Shown: piece by piece, positions 1 to 13,196 of the stretch | Numbering within the stretch: the first letter of the stretch is position 1 | Layout of the letters: the number at the start of each line of letters is the position of its first letter | NCBI GenBank assembly: GCA_032988165.1 | Contig: JANTQF010000102.1 | Span: 44,763-108,762 of the forward strand | Direction of reading: 5' to 3' | Origin: Emmonsiellopsis sp. PD_33 | Taxonomy: Eukaryota; Ascomycota; Eurotiomycetes; Onygenales; Ajellomycetaceae | Length of the DNA stretch: 64,000 bases | Made by a program: the position numbers and the translations under genes | The notes under the pieces: model-generated | Database searches by the model: none | Told to the model about the DNA's origin: nothing | The model's input: only the letters and a program-made list of their open reading frames with translations

Positions 1-3000
1 CTATATAAGAGGAAAAACAGACTAACACCAGTGCTGATGGTGTCACAGCCATTAATTGTAAATTTAGCATGCAGGAGGAGTTCATTCCAGTTATTCTAGA
101 CATATAAATAGAACTTTTAGAGGTAGTTCTTAGTTATCTGAATCATACATTTAGTGCTGCTGTTAGTTTCAGGGTGATAGACAGTTAAGAGATACCAGAA
201 GATCTTAAGGAGCTAGTAGATTTAGCTTTAGATAGCTCTAACAAACTAGATCTCACAGTTTGAGATAATTATATAGAATAAACCATGCTGGTGATAAAAC
301 AGACTTCAGAGGAAAGCTTTAGCCACTGTGGGCACATCTATCTTCATATAGGGTTTAAGGATAATATCTTTACTGAGGCAGTCAATAATGATAAGGATAT
401 TCTTGCAGTCATCACTCATGAGGAGGTCTACTGTGAAATCAATGGCAACATTGCACCAGACATGTTCAGAGATCAGAAGAGATTTGAGTAGACCTTGGTA
501 GTAGTCTCACTAGGTAATAATAGATTGATAGATATTGTAGTTTCAGATGAACTGTCAGATGCTCTAAGATATATCAGGCTAGTAGAAATCTTAGGATAAA
601 ATTTGGTAGAGTACTTCACAGCCTGGGTGGCTGGTCATCAGAGAATCATGAGTTTCTTATATGATTTAGGTGTGTAATGATTCTGAATCAAGAACCTACC
701 ACCTTCTTTAGAAGTATAATTAGGAGTTAGGATTTATAGAGCATTCAGTAATATCAATACAGACTTGAAGTTCAGACAGAAAACAGCAAGCTTTATCTCA
801 GATGATCTGGGTCATCATTTGAAGGCATTCATTAGAGGTAGCAGCAGTGTCTCAGAGTCTCTGGAGTAGAGATGAGGTGGTTATAATTAGTAGAATGACA
901 GGTGAGGTATATATTACTTCATGTGATGTTACTTCAAATTCTTTAAGGGTCTGTAGATCTAGTAGTCTCTATTTGTGGTTTACTTAGTGGGTATTAAAGT
1001 CTTTAGAAGGTATATTCTATTTACATTGAAAGAGAGTATTAGCCATGAAGTTCTCTGTGTCAGGGCAATAATGAATTATAAAATGAAAGTGGCTGAGAAA
1101 TTCAGCTCAGCACATCTAGCATTTAGAGAGTTTATGAGTTATTATGAAATATTAGAGGTTCTTATGATCTGTGATGATTTTAAAGTCTTTCACACTGTGA
1201 AGTTTGAAGTCTCATTCTTCTAGACATTAAATAATGGCAAGAAGTTTCTTGTCATAGATCTCATAGTTAGCTTCAGCAGGGCTGAGCTTCTTAGACATAA
1301 ATATGTAGGGTTACAGGACACCTTCATCATCCTATTACATGAGAGTATTGCTTATGATATAACTGGAAGAGTCTGTTTTAATCACCATTAGATGGTCAGG
1401 GTTAAATACAATGAGCATCAGGATGGAGATGAACATCTATTTAAGGTGCATAAATACCTTGTCTGCCTCCTTAGACTATAGAAATTACTGGTCTTTATGT
1501 GTGAGATCAGTTAGTAATCAGATGATGTCAGAAAAATCCTGAATGAAGTATTAGTAGAAATTTATGAATTCTAGGAAGCCTTGCATGCCTTTTATAGTTG
1601 TAGGAGCCTCCTATTTAAGAATAGCAATAATCTTCTTGAGGTTCATATGAACTTCCTTCTCCATCTCTATAATGAAGCTGAGGTAGGTTGTCTCTTGAAC
1701 TTTAAAGATAGATTTGTCAATGTCAATTAGGAGGCTGTGTTTATGGAGGTAGATAAGGACTTTTTAGATGTGCTCTTAATGCTGCTTATAGAATCTATTA
1801 GTGAAGATGAGAATGTCATTAAGGTAGGTAGAAGTAAATTCATTCAAATAGTCTTATAAGGCCCAGTTGATGTATTTCTGGAAGGTGCTCAGGGTGTTTA
1901 TGAGATCAAAGAGGGTAACTATCCATTTGAATAGACTATATCTTATGTGAAAGGTAGTTAGCCATTCATCTCCTTTTATGATTTAGATCTTATAGAATGC
2001 AGAAATGACATTTAGCTTTGTGAACTACTTAGCTTGACTGATTCATTTAAGAGTCTCATTGATTAATAGTAGTGAGTAACAATCTTTTCAGGTGAGGCAG
2101 TTGAGGCTCTGATAGTCAACATAGAACTAAAGGTCTCTACCTGGCTTTTTCACAAAGAGTATGAGTGTGCCTGCAGGCAAATTACTAACTTAAATGAAAT
2201 TCTTATCTAAAAGGTTATTAAGGGTCTTGCAGAGCACAAGCAGTTCATCATGTAATATGTTGTATAGTAGTCCTCAGGGTAGCTGAGGATCTTTGCCATC
2301 TATCTTCTTAAATTCAATATGATAGTTATGCATACCATGGAACAGTAGGAGCTTCTCAGTGGCCTTATAGTCAAAAACATCAAGGAATTTATAGTAGTGT
2401 GGAGAGAGGACTATTACAGGGTCAGTCTTTAGCTTCTTAGAGAGCTATGAGAGAGCCTTCTCTATGTCAGCCATGCTAGTAGTGAAGATTTCAATGGGAG
2501 GTCAGAACTTAAATTTTTAATTGCAGCTTCAAAGAAGATTATAGGTATTAGTAGAGATTTAATAAAGGTCAGTAGTTTTGTGAATATCTTTTTTGAAGAT
2601 ACAGATGCCTCTAGGGAATACAACACATTAGTTGCAAGCATCAATGAGGGTTTAATGTTCAGATAGCTATAATAGGCCTAGTATGAAGTTATATGAGAGA
2701 TTCTCAATCTTATATGTATAAGTATTTTCTTAGAGAAATCTACTAACATCAACATCAAGCTTCATCATATTTCATATGAAGCTGCCTGTGTCACCATTGA
2801 CACCTTTAATCTTTTGGGGGTTAATTAGAATACACAGGAGGTTATAATAGTTAATCATGCAAGGGTGAATCATTGAATAGTAACAGCAACCACTATCTAT
2901 CATAGCATTTATATTAAAAGAACAATTAACTACAGTAGGTATAAGGATCACCAGAATAGTCATTTTCTTCTCAAAGGTTTTCCTATCTAACTCTAGGAGC

Positions 3001-4320
3001 TTCCACTTGCAATTTCACATAGAAGCTAGTCTTTTCCCAAGTCTGACTTGGCATCTTTAAAGTCTTCCTCCTCTTCAGGCTTAGTTTGTATGTTTGTGGA
3101 CCATACAGGCAGTTTTAGGGGAATATGGGTTCTGTGGCAGTCAGCAGCTCTATACCCAGGTTTGTTGCAGTTAATGCAGACACCTTGAGCACAATAGTTA
3201 ATAATAGTGGTAGTAGTTATATTCAGAATGTAGAATGCATTTATGTGAGTAAGCCCTATAAGCATTCAATTCATAGTATTTAGATTCTTTGGTAGAGAGG
3301 TCTTGGGGAAGGCCTCTCCAGAGGTAGTAGAAGTATCATCATGGATTTAGCCCTGAATGGCCTTAATCTCAGATAGGTTGTTCTTTATGCCACAGAGCTT
3401 TATATAATATTTAAGGTATGTAGGGGGTTCAACAGAGGCAATGATCTGCTGTAGGAGTTCAAACTTGATGACCTTTTTGAGTAGGGCCTTCTTGATAGTG
3501 TTATTCTATAGCTGGCTGTCAGCTTTCAGAATCTTCTGATTAAATCTTGGGAGAAAGGCAGAGAGTAGATCAGTTTTCTGATGAACACTGTGTAGTTAGG
3601 TTAGAGCCTTCTAGGCTACTAAAGGATCAGAGAAAAGAATGTTGAGCTGGTCAAGAATGATATTAGAGGTTATAGAAATGAGCTTGGTATTAACCTTCAT
3701 CTAAGGGTGGAATTAGGTGATGGTAGTGCTAGAGAGTCAGGTGTAGATGTATCAGACCTGATCAGTGAGAGATCTAATTGTAAGGCTGTTTAAAGCAATT
3801 TTAGCCTCTACACTGAGGTGCCAGGTGGGATATTCAGAGACTTATTTGCCTATGAATTTCTCAAGGATGGCAAGTCTTTCTTTCAGGTGTCTCAGGAAGT
3901 CCTCAAAAGGAGCAGTCAGGTGAGCAGAAGTCAGAATAGAAGCTAAAGTTAGTATAGGCATACAATTTTATTCAGCAATGAGGTCAATCTTGTTTGTGAG
4001 CTATTAGCTGAAGTTTCAGAACTCAGCATCAGGGCCCTAAGAAGGGGTACTATCTTTACATGGAGGATTCATGTTTATAATGAATTTAAAGGATTATTTG
4101 GATTTAGAGAGTTCAGAGGATTTGGGAAGTTTGAAGGAAAATCTCATGAGATATCAATATAGACTGTCAGGGCTTTAGGGCCTTTCACTGACATGTTGTC
4201 TGGTAGAGCTGAGCTGGGCAAGTTATATTTCAGATTTCAGAAGAGTTTGCTGTATGTGTAGGTCACATTTAGAAGAATCTACTATATATGTGAATCACAT
4301 TTGAAGGGTAAATATAATGA
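1..4320 (-). pseudogene. gag-pol remnant of gypsy copy A
   Basis: Order on the minus strand is gag (about 4,320-3,100), zinc knuckle (3,137-3,178), protease (about 2,900), reverse transcriptase (about 2,300-1,700), RNase H (about 1,300-900) and start of integrase (below about 700). Assignments rest on co-linearity with copy B and on short motifs. Stops and frameshifts interrupt all domains. Open frames on the plus strand here (for example 975-1,223) are antisense shadows: the same shadow occurs in copy B at 7,950-8,186. Confidence 0.75.
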
Positions 4321-4357
4321 GGATCTCTAAGAAGAGATCAAGCAAGTAATTACAAAA

Positions 4358-4611
4358 TATAATAGATATACTCTGATAAGTAGATCATGCAAGCTATATA
4401 CTAGAATTAAGATTATAATCACTAGAGAAAGGAAGGAAAAAGGAAAAGAAATTATGAGATCATATAATATAAATAGAAGGAAATTATGTGAGGTTGGAGT
4501 AGATAAATGTTCATATGAAGGCCCAGTTAGAGGCATCTAATTGGGTAGTCAGAGATTGAGTGAAGTTTGGGTGAGCTATGGATATAGGGTATAAAGGCAT
4601 AGCTCTTCACA
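4358..4611 (-). repeat. 5' LTR of gypsy copy A
   Basis: About 254 bp. On the minus strand it begins TGTGAAGAGCTATGCC and ends near TCTATTATA. It matches the 3' LTR of copy B (9,859-10,111), which begins TGTAAAGGGCTATACC and ends CCTATTACA. The start directly abuts a truncated LTR of copy B in the opposite orientation. Confidence 0.8.
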
Positions 4612-4803
4612 GACTGCCTGATTGAATGCCTCTAACCAGGTCTTTATATAAATGTTTATTTACTCTAACCTCATATAATTCTCTTCTGTTTATATTGCAT
4701 GATCTTGTAATTTCTTTTCCTTTTTCCTTTCTTCTCTAATGATTATAATTTTGATTTTAGTGTCTAGCTTGCATGATTCATTAATCAGAGTGCACCTATT
4801 ATA
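4612..4803 (+). repeat. truncated 5' LTR of gypsy copy B
   Basis: Starts at GACTGCCTGATTGAATGCC, which matches the 3' LTR from 9,920 onward, and ends at CCTATTATA. The first 61 bp of the LTR are absent at this site. Confidence 0.75.
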
Positions 4804-7800
4804 TTTTATAATTACTTACTTGATTTCTTCTTAGAGATCCTTGTTATACTTGCCTCCTGAATGTGATTTACATGTATAGTAGATTTCTCTGAATGTGACT
4901 TATATGTATAGTAAACTCTTCTGAAATCTGAAATATAACTTGCTTAGCTCAGCTCTGCTAGATGATATGTCAGTGAAAGGCCTTAAAACTCTAATAATCT
5001 ATATTAATATCTCATGAGATTTTCCTCTGAACTTTTTAAATCCTCTGAACTTTCTGAATCCTCTGAACTCTCTAAATTCAAATAATCTTTTAAATCCATT
5101 ATAAATATGAACCTTCTGCATGAAGATAGCATCTCTCCTCAGGGCTCTAATGCTGAATTCTGAAACTTTATTTAGTAACTTACAAATAAGATTGACCTCA
5201 TTACTAAATAGAATTATATGTCTGTATTGATTCTAGTTCCTACTCTAACTTCTACTCACCTGACTGCTTCTTTTGATGACTTTCTAAAATGCCTAAAAGA
5301 AAGACTTGCCATCCTCAAGAAATTTATGGGTGAGTAAATCACTGAATATCCTGCCTGGCATCTTAGTGTAGAGGCTAAGATCACTTTGGACAGCCATACA
5401 ATTAGATCTCTTACTAACCAGGCCTGATATATCTACACCTAACTCTCTGGCACCACTGTCACCTGATTTCACCCTTAGATGAAGGCTAATATCAAGCTCA
5501 TTCTTATAACCCCTGATGTCATCCTCAATCAGCTTGATATTCTTTTCTCTGACCCTTTAGTGGCTCAGAAGGCTCTAACCTGGCTGCACAGTATTTACCA
5601 GAAGATTGATCTACTTACTGTCTTTCTTTTAAAATTTAATTAGAAGATTCTAGAAGCTAATAGCTAGCTGTGAGATGATACTGTTAAGAAGGCCCTGCTC
5701 AAAAAAGTCATCAAGTTTGAACTTCTATAGTAGATTATTGCCTCTATTAAACCTTCAATATACCTTAAATATTATATAAAGCTCTGTGGCATAGAGAACA
5801 ACCTATCTGAGATTAAGGTCATTTAGAGCTGAATTCATAGTAATATTCTTACTACCTCTAAAGTAGTCTTTTCTAAAGTAACTCAGCTCTGTAATCTGAA
5901 TATTATAAACTGAGAACTAATAGCTCATGTAAATGATTTCTACATCCCTAATATGACTACTGCTGCTGTCACTGACTACTGTGCCTAAGATGTTTACATT
6001 AATTATGATAAATCTGGGTATAGAGCTGCCAACTGCAATGAAACCCATATTCCCCTAAAATTGCCTGTATAATCTGTAAATGTGCAGATCAAATCTGAGG
6101 AAGAGGAGGATTTTAAAGATGTTAAGTTAGACTTAGGAAAAGACTAGTTTCTATATGAAATTGTGAGTAGAAGCTTCTGAAGTTAGATAAGAAGATCTTT
6201 GAGAAGAAGATGATAGTTTCAGTAATTCTTATATCTATTATAGTTAATCATTCTTTCAATATGAATATTATGGTAGATAGTAGCTGCTGTTACTATATAA
6301 TAATTTACTCTCATATAATTAATTATTATAATTTTCTATGTATCCTAATTGTTTCCTAAAGAATTGAAGGTATCAGTGGTGACACTAATGACTTCATATG
6401 AAATATGGTAAAGCTTGATGTTGATGTTGATGAATTCCTCTGAGAGAATACTTATACATATAAAATTAAGAATTTTCTATATAACTTTATATTAAACCTA
6501 TCTTAGTTATTTAAACATCAAGCCCTTATCAATACACACAACTAATGTGTTATATTCCCTGGAGATATCTATATGTCTGAGAAGAATGTCTATAAAACTA
6601 CTAACCTTCATTAGATCTCTACTAATACTTTTGAGCTCCTCTGATGTTGTAATTGAAACCTTAAGTTCTAATCTCCTGTTGAAATCTTCATTACTAGTAT
6701 GTTTAATATAGAGAAAGCTTTCTTCTAACTCTCTAAGAAGTTGAAAACTAACTCTATAACAGTCCTCCTCCTACACTATCATAAATTCCTTGACATTTTT
6801 AATCATAAGGCTGCTAAGAAGCTCTCATTATTCCATAACATACATAATTATCATATTGAACTTAAAAAGGTAGATGGTAAAGATCCTCAGTCACCCTGGA
6901 AATTCCTATATAATATGTCATGTGATGAATTGCTTGTGCTCTGCAAGACTCTTAATGATCTTTTTGATAAAGATTTCATTCAAATTAGTAACTTACCTAC
7001 TGATACACCCATTCTTTTCACTAAGAAGTCTGATAGAGGCCTCTAATTCTATGTAGATTATTATAACCTCAATTGACTTATAAGAAAAGACTACTACCTG
7101 CTACTATTAATCAATGAGACTCTTAAATGAATCAGATGAGTCAAGTGGTTTATAAAGCTTAATATCATCTTCATATTTTATAAGATTTGAATTGTAAAAG
7201 GAGATGAGTAGCTAACTACATTTTACACAAAATATAGTTTATTTGAATAGATAGTTACCCTCTTTAACCTTATAAATGCTTCAAGCATCTTCCAGAAATA
7301 CATCAACTAGGCCCTATAAGACTATTTAGATGAATTTACTTTCATCTACCTTGATAACATCCTCATCTTCATTAATAAATCCTATAAATAGTATTAAGAG
7401 TACATCTGAAAAGTCCCCATCTATCTCTATGAATATGGTCTCTTAATTGATATTAATAAATCTACCTTTAAAGTCTAAGAAATGACCTATCTTGACTTTA
7501 TCATAGAAGTAGGGAAAGGAGTTCATATGGACCCCAAGAAGATTACTGCTATTCTTAAATGAGAGGCCTCTATAACTATAAAAAATGTGTGAGACTTCCT
7601 AGAATTTGCAAATTTCTACTGATACTTCATTTGGAATTTCTCTGATATTATCTAACTACTAACTGATCTTACATGCAAAGACTAATAGTTTCAGTGATCT
7701 AAAGAAGTAAACAAGATATTTATATATCTTAAGTAAATGTTTGTCTTCATTCTGATACTCATTACATTTAACTCTGACTACCTGATGGTAGTTGAAACAA

Positions 7801-9858
7801 ACTCTTTCAGTTATATCACAGATAGTACTTTCATGCAATGAGATGATAAAGATGTCCTATAATTCTATATATTTATATTCAAGAAGCTCAGCCCTGCTAA
7901 AGCTAACTATAAGATTTATGATAAGAAACTCCTTATCATCATCTAATATTTAGAAGAATAGAACTCTAAACTCTGCAGCATGAAAGACTTTGAAATCATC
8001 ACAGATCATAAGAACCTCTAATATTTCATGATAACCTATAAACTCTCTAAATGCTAAATGTACTAGGCTGAATTGCTTAGCTACTTTCACTTTATAATTT
8101 ATTACTATTCTGGTATAGAGAACTTTATAATAGATGCTCTCTTCTAATATGAATAGAATATATCTTCTGAAAACTTTAATACTCACTGAGTAAACTATAA
8201 ATAGAGACTATTAGATTTATAGATCCTCAAAGAATCTAGAGTAACATCATATGAAGTAATATATATCTTGCCTGTCACCCTACTAATTATGATTACCTTA
8301 TTCCTGCTCTAGGAACTCTGAAACACCACTGCTACCTCTGATGAACATCTTCAGATAATGACTCAGATCATCTGAGATAAAGCTTGCTGTTTTCTATCTA
8401 AACTTCAGGTCTGTATTGACATCACTGAATGCTCTATAGACTCCAACTCCTGACTATACTTTCAGGGGAGGTAGTAAATTCCTGATTCAGAACTATTATG
8501 CATCTGAATTATACAAGAAACTCATAATTCTCTGATGACTGACTATTCAGACTGTAAAGTATTCTACTGAATTTTATCTTAAGATTTCTACTAGCCTAAT
8601 ATATTTCAGAGCATCTAATAGTTCACCTGGAACTACAATATCTACTAATCTATTATTATCTGGTAGGACTATCATCAAGATCTACTCAAATCTCTTCTGA
8701 TCTCTAAATGTGTCTGATGTAATATTATCATTAATTTTACAGTAAATCTTTTTATAAGTAATAGTTATAAGAATATCCTCATCATTATTGACTATCTCAG
8801 CAAGAGTATTATCCTTAAATCCTATGTAAAGATGGATATACCTATAGTAACTAAAGCCTTTCTTTAAAGTTCATTTTATTACCTGCATGATTTATCTCAT
8901 ATAATTATCTCAGACTGTAGAACTTAGTTCATTAGAGCTATCTGAAGTTAAATCTATTAGCTCCTTAAAATCTCCTAATACCTCTTAACTGCCTATCACT
9001 CTGAAACTGATGGTAGCACTGAATGTATGATTCAGATAATTAAAAACTATCTCTAAAAGTTCTATTTATATGCTCAGAATGACTGGAATGAACTCCTCCT
9101 GCATGTTAAACTTATAATTAATGGCTGTAATATTATCAGTACTGATGTTAGCCTATTTTTCCTCTCATATAATTATAATTTTAAAATTCTTAATCTCATT
9201 AAATCATCTGAATCTTCTACTTTATCTTGTAATCCAATCTAAATTGTGGACATCATCATCTTAAAACTCCAGTAAGCCTGTGAGTGAGCTGAATCCTCTA
9301 TAGCTAGTGCTCAGTAGAATTAATAGGACTGTATGAGTGCCTACTGAAATCCCACTGAACACTATGAGATGAATAATAAGGTCTGATTAGATCTCTAAAA
9401 TATCATAATTAATTGCCTATTTTGCATGCTTGACTATTAATATGCTAAGTACACTATCATTGAAGTCCTGAGAAGTCATAACTACTATCTTGACATGTTA
9501 TCTGAGATTTATAATGTGTTTCACACAAACCTACTCTAAAAGACCTCTATTAATCTATTCTTCTTACAAGAGATTACTAACTGGTATCTGCCTGACATCA
9601 TTAGGAAAGATAATGAAGTAGAGTATGAGATTGAGGTCATTCTCAACTACTACTACTATAAATGAAAATTCCAGTACCTAGTGAAATAACTCAGTTATAA
9701 AGTCTCTTTATGAAAACTGATCTCTACCCTGCAGGACACTGCTGTACTTATCTATTATAAAGAACTGTATCTATCTGATGAGACTCTACCTGTAGTGCAC
9801 TGCATCCAATTTTCTGAACCCTCCTGCCTGCCCTCTAAAACTAAATAGGGGGGGATAA
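4804..9858 (+). pseudogene. gag-pol remnant of gypsy copy B
   Basis: Gag spans about 5,100-6,150. The zinc knuckle near 5,990-6,035 has both leading cysteines changed to tyrosine (YINY...C). The protease region lies near 6,240-6,300. The reverse transcriptase catalytic box at 7,347-7,358 reads YLDN. RNase H spans about 7,900-8,250, integrase about 8,650-9,400, and the chromodomain about 9,615-9,730. TGA, TAG and TAA codons replace expected Arg, Trp and Gln codons at many places, the pattern expected from C-to-T and G-to-A change. Fully decayed. Confidence 0.78.
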
Positions 9859-10111
9859 TGTAAAGGGCTATACCCTTATACCCTATATCCATAACTTGCC
9901 TGAACTTTGCCTGATCTCTGACTGCCTGATCAGATGCCTCCAATCAGGCCTTTATATAAATATTTATTTGCTCTGACCTCATATAATTCTCTTCTATTTA
10001 TATTGCATGATCTTATGATTCCTTTTTCTTTTTCCTTTCTTCTCTAGTGATTATAATCTTGATGTTAGTGTCTAGCTCACATGATCTATTAATTGGAGCA
10101 CACCTATTACA
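9859..10111 (+). repeat. 3' LTR of gypsy copy B
   Basis: 253 bp, TG...CA ended (TGTAAAGGGC to CCTATTACA), preceded by a purine tract of consecutive G residues. Matches the LTR copies at 4,358-4,611 (inverted) and 4,612-4,803 (direct). Confidence 0.85.
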
Positions 10112-13031
10112 CAAATTAATTTATTAGGGTGATACAGTAGTCCTCTGAGTTGGCCTGCATGATGTATTAGCTTTGAATTACATGGATTCTATAATATCTC
10201 TAGAGGCTTCCAGAAGATAGTAGCTGACTTACCTGGTTACTAAAAGAAAGAGAAGATGAATATCTGGCATCTAGCTATTAGAAAGGGTTTAGATTAACAG
10301 TGTGGATCTATACCCCCTAGAAATCTATTAATAATTATTATATTTCAGTAGTTGATATATCTACATTAGATGTGCTATTTAATCAAATGAAGCTATATAT
10401 GTGTCCATTTTTCCTGCTCTATTACTCAAATCAGAACTAATAGTCCTCAACATCAAACTTCTCTATCATTACAAGTTCATGGAATAGCTGAAAATGGCAG
10501 GCTAAATAGGATGCTATGATATGTGGGTTATTCTGAATATTATTATAGATTATAGAAGCACATTATCTATTACTTGCAGCTTAGTAATACTTCTTAAAAT
10601 ATAGTAGATATCTCTAGAGATTATACTATTAATGATCAGCAGCACTAAGTGTGAAGAATAGGCTGTTAAGAGGTAGCCACTGAGCAATGAACTCAAACTT
10701 ATGATGCTGCTAATTCTAATATAATTTTGTACCCTTAATTAAATCATTAGAATGTACAATTCAATCAAGTAGAGGAAAATGCTCATTAGAGACCACAACC
10801 CTTTATATATTATAAATAGTAAGGTCAAGGCTGTTCTTATCCCTTTTAATAAACCACTTTATAGCATGGAATGCCTGCTCACAGAGTATTTAATTAAATA
10901 TAACATATTGAAACTGGGGGTGTCATATAAAATAGCTGTTGGAGTAGCACATTATATGTCTAACCTATTAAGTTAGTATGATAGGATATTCCCATTCAGT
11001 GGCAAAATCTACAACTTTATTGAGGAAAAGTGTGGGAAACATCATAACATACATTCATTCTCTAGAGTTGAAATTTGCCAGTAGTGTCCTATGAATAGAA
11101 GGCATTATAAGATGATTATTAGTTCTCAGCTCTATATTTATATAGATAGTAAGGAGTGCTCTCTCATCTACATCTACCAGTAAGTTTAAAATAAATGATA
11201 TTTCCTTAAAGATATTATCATCAAATATATTATTCTGATTCTGAAGTGGCCTCCTAGTATTATAATTATTTAATAAGCTATTACAGTTTAATTCCCTATC
11301 ATCCTCATCTTTAATTATAGAATGTAACTGTCCAGTTATATCTGCATCAAATGATAATGATGTAATTATATCTATATCTATTTGAATATACTAGTAATTC
11401 AGATGATTATCATAAAGATGATGTAGCCATACTTTAATATTATAATAGCATACATATAGATTAGTTGCATATCATTGTTGAACCTCAGAATTCTAATCAT
11501 AACCCCAGAGTTTTAATATTAGTATATTAAGTATACTCAGTATTCAAGAAAGTCTGTCTACAACTAACATTATGTTCTGCATGAAGCATATGATGTGTTC
11601 AGAATAGTAATATTAAAGATCATACATATACTTAACCTAGATGTGAAGATTACACTGTGCAATAAGCATCTCTTCAGCCATAATTAAGGTTAGTAGGTGT
11701 AAAGAAACTCTCTCAGAGTTTATATTATTAGTATCTATAAAAAGACCTGGGCTATCTAGACATTTAATCTGATTATAATAATATCTTTCACATATATTTA
11801 TATTTCTTACTCTCATGTGGAATCATGTTTCATCATAAATAGAGTAATTCTCAAGGCCCTCTCTATTTAATGTCTGATGGAAATGAATGATGCAAGATCA
11901 ATCATTCTCAGTTAGAATAAAGTTAGATGTTACACTGAGCTATTTAATGATAACTAAACTACTAGTTGTAGTACCAGTTATTACATTACACTCTAGTAAT
12001 AGTTAATTGATCTAAATTGATCAGTTTATAAATTAAATATTATTTCATGAGAAAGAAAGTGTATTTATAGTATCTATATTTATAAATGAAGTTATTTGCA
12101 TATCTTCATCCTGTACATTAGATGACAATTAAAATGATAGGGTATATAATGAGGTAGAAGCCATAAACATACTATTTATTATAAATAATATATTTCCTAC
12201 TGAGAACTGTGAGGAGAATAGCATGTTACTGAAATTAATTATAATATTACTCAGCTGATTGTGGGTAGTACTATTTATTAGTAAGAAGTCTGAGTAGTGA
12301 TAGCAGAGACTACATGTGAGTGTATAGTAATTTGATGGTAGTACTAAATGATATCTGTGTTTATCCCATACCTCTACTACAGGCATTAGAATATGAAATT
12401 GTCTGGTATCTGATTCCCCCTCATTAGAGTTAGCCAAGGAAATGTCCTAGGAGGCTCTAGGAGGATTATCCTGATAGGGAGAAGAGGATGATAAAGAGTA
12501 TAGCAATGAAAATAGAGTCTAATATTAAGATAGTATAACCTATTAGAATTATATGTTAAATTACAAACTTGAATTTTATACTTAATTATCACTAATAATT
12601 ATATCAGGCACCTACATAGCCAGAAGAGGATATTTGTTCTGGGAGCTAATTAAGATTCTTATTTATTTTTATATTTAACTAGCATAACAGTACTGATGAT
12701 AGTTTTAGCATGTAGAAAAGAACTCAATATAATCTTCATTTTTAGTGAAGAAGATGCAAGCAAAAGAGCCATTACATTATAAATACTCCATATTAAATTA
12801 GTGGTGACAGGCAGAATTATAGCTCACACATCTCAGTGTAATATTAGTAGTAGAAAAAATTTAGCAGTAGTTATAAATTAGGAGTAGATGATCAATTAAT
12901 GATATGATTAGAGAGTCTGATGAAAGAATCTAACTATTTGAATATAAATAGAATAAGTGATCCACAACAGTAGATCATATTAAATAATTATGTGATGAAA
13001 AAAAGAGGGGATGTAGATGTAATCTACTATA
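10112..13031. other. unclassified AT-rich, CpG-depleted sequence
   Basis: About 2.9 kb between gypsy copy B and the minisatellite. Open frames are short (65 codons on plus at 10,779-10,976; 102 and 68 codons on minus at 12,129-12,437 and 12,386-12,592). None shows a motif I can name. Long minus-strand stretches between 12,600 and 10,150 have few stops for such AT-rich sequence, which suggests a decayed transposon gene read right to left. No LTR or terminal inverted repeat was found. Confidence 0.5.
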
Positions 13032-13195
13032 CTAAATAATAATCAATTATTCTCTACTAGAGAATATGCACAATTTACTGTGCTAAATAATAATTAATCA
13101 TTCTCTATTAGAGAATATGTACAATTCACTACACTAAATAATATTCAACTATTCTCTACTAGAAAATACATGCAATTCACTGTGCTAAATGATAT
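13032..13195. repeat. 51-bp tandem repeat (minisatellite)
   Basis: Three full units start at 13,032, 13,083 and 13,134 (each opening CTAAATAATA or a close variant), and a fourth partial unit starts at 13,185. Each unit contains a near-palindrome of the form TTCTCTACTAGAGAA. Units differ mostly by C/T and G/A changes. The array ends one base before the 5' LTR of element C. Confidence 0.85.
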
Positions 13196-13196
13196 C

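Larger units (their letters stand above)
1..4611 (-). mobile_element. Ty3/gypsy chromovirus copy A (mutated, 3' end outside window)
   Basis: Reads right to left. An LTR at its 5' end (4,358-4,611) is followed by gag and pol remnants homologous to copy B (4,612-10,111) over the whole visible length. A CCHC-like knuckle lies at 3,137-3,178 (CINCNKPGYRAADC, Tyr at the usual His position). The protease D-S-G lies at about 2,889-2,897. The reverse transcriptase catalytic box at 1,815-1,826 reads YLND instead of YLDD. RNase H and integrase remnants continue to position 1. By alignment with copy B, about 0.7 kb of internal sequence plus the 3' LTR lie left of the window. Many stop codons and near-absence of CpG indicate repeat-induced-type mutation. 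The element cannot encode active proteins. Confidence 0.85.
4612..10111 (+). mobile_element. Ty3/gypsy chromovirus copy B (mutated, 5' LTR truncated)
   Basis: Same family as copy A, opposite orientation. The 5' LTR remnant is 4,612-4,803, the internal region 4,804-9,858 (about 5.05 kb), a G-rich polypurine tract lies just before 9,859, and the 3' LTR is 9,859-10,111. The 5' LTR lacks the first 61 bp present in the 3' LTR; its place is taken by the start of copy A. Chromodomain-like residues at about 9,615-9,730 (EYEIEVIL, then QYLVK) place it among chromoviruses. All domains carry stops. Confidence 0.85.

Noticed and set aside
975..1223. 82-codon plus-strand open frame
   Set aside because: It is antisense to the RNase H region of gypsy copy A; the matching antisense frame appears in copy B at 7,950-8,186. 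It reflects shared pol sequence, not a gene.
3026..3265. Open frame with a CCHC-like knuckle as a separate small gene
   Set aside because: It is the gag zinc-knuckle part of copy A and is continuous with the decayed element.
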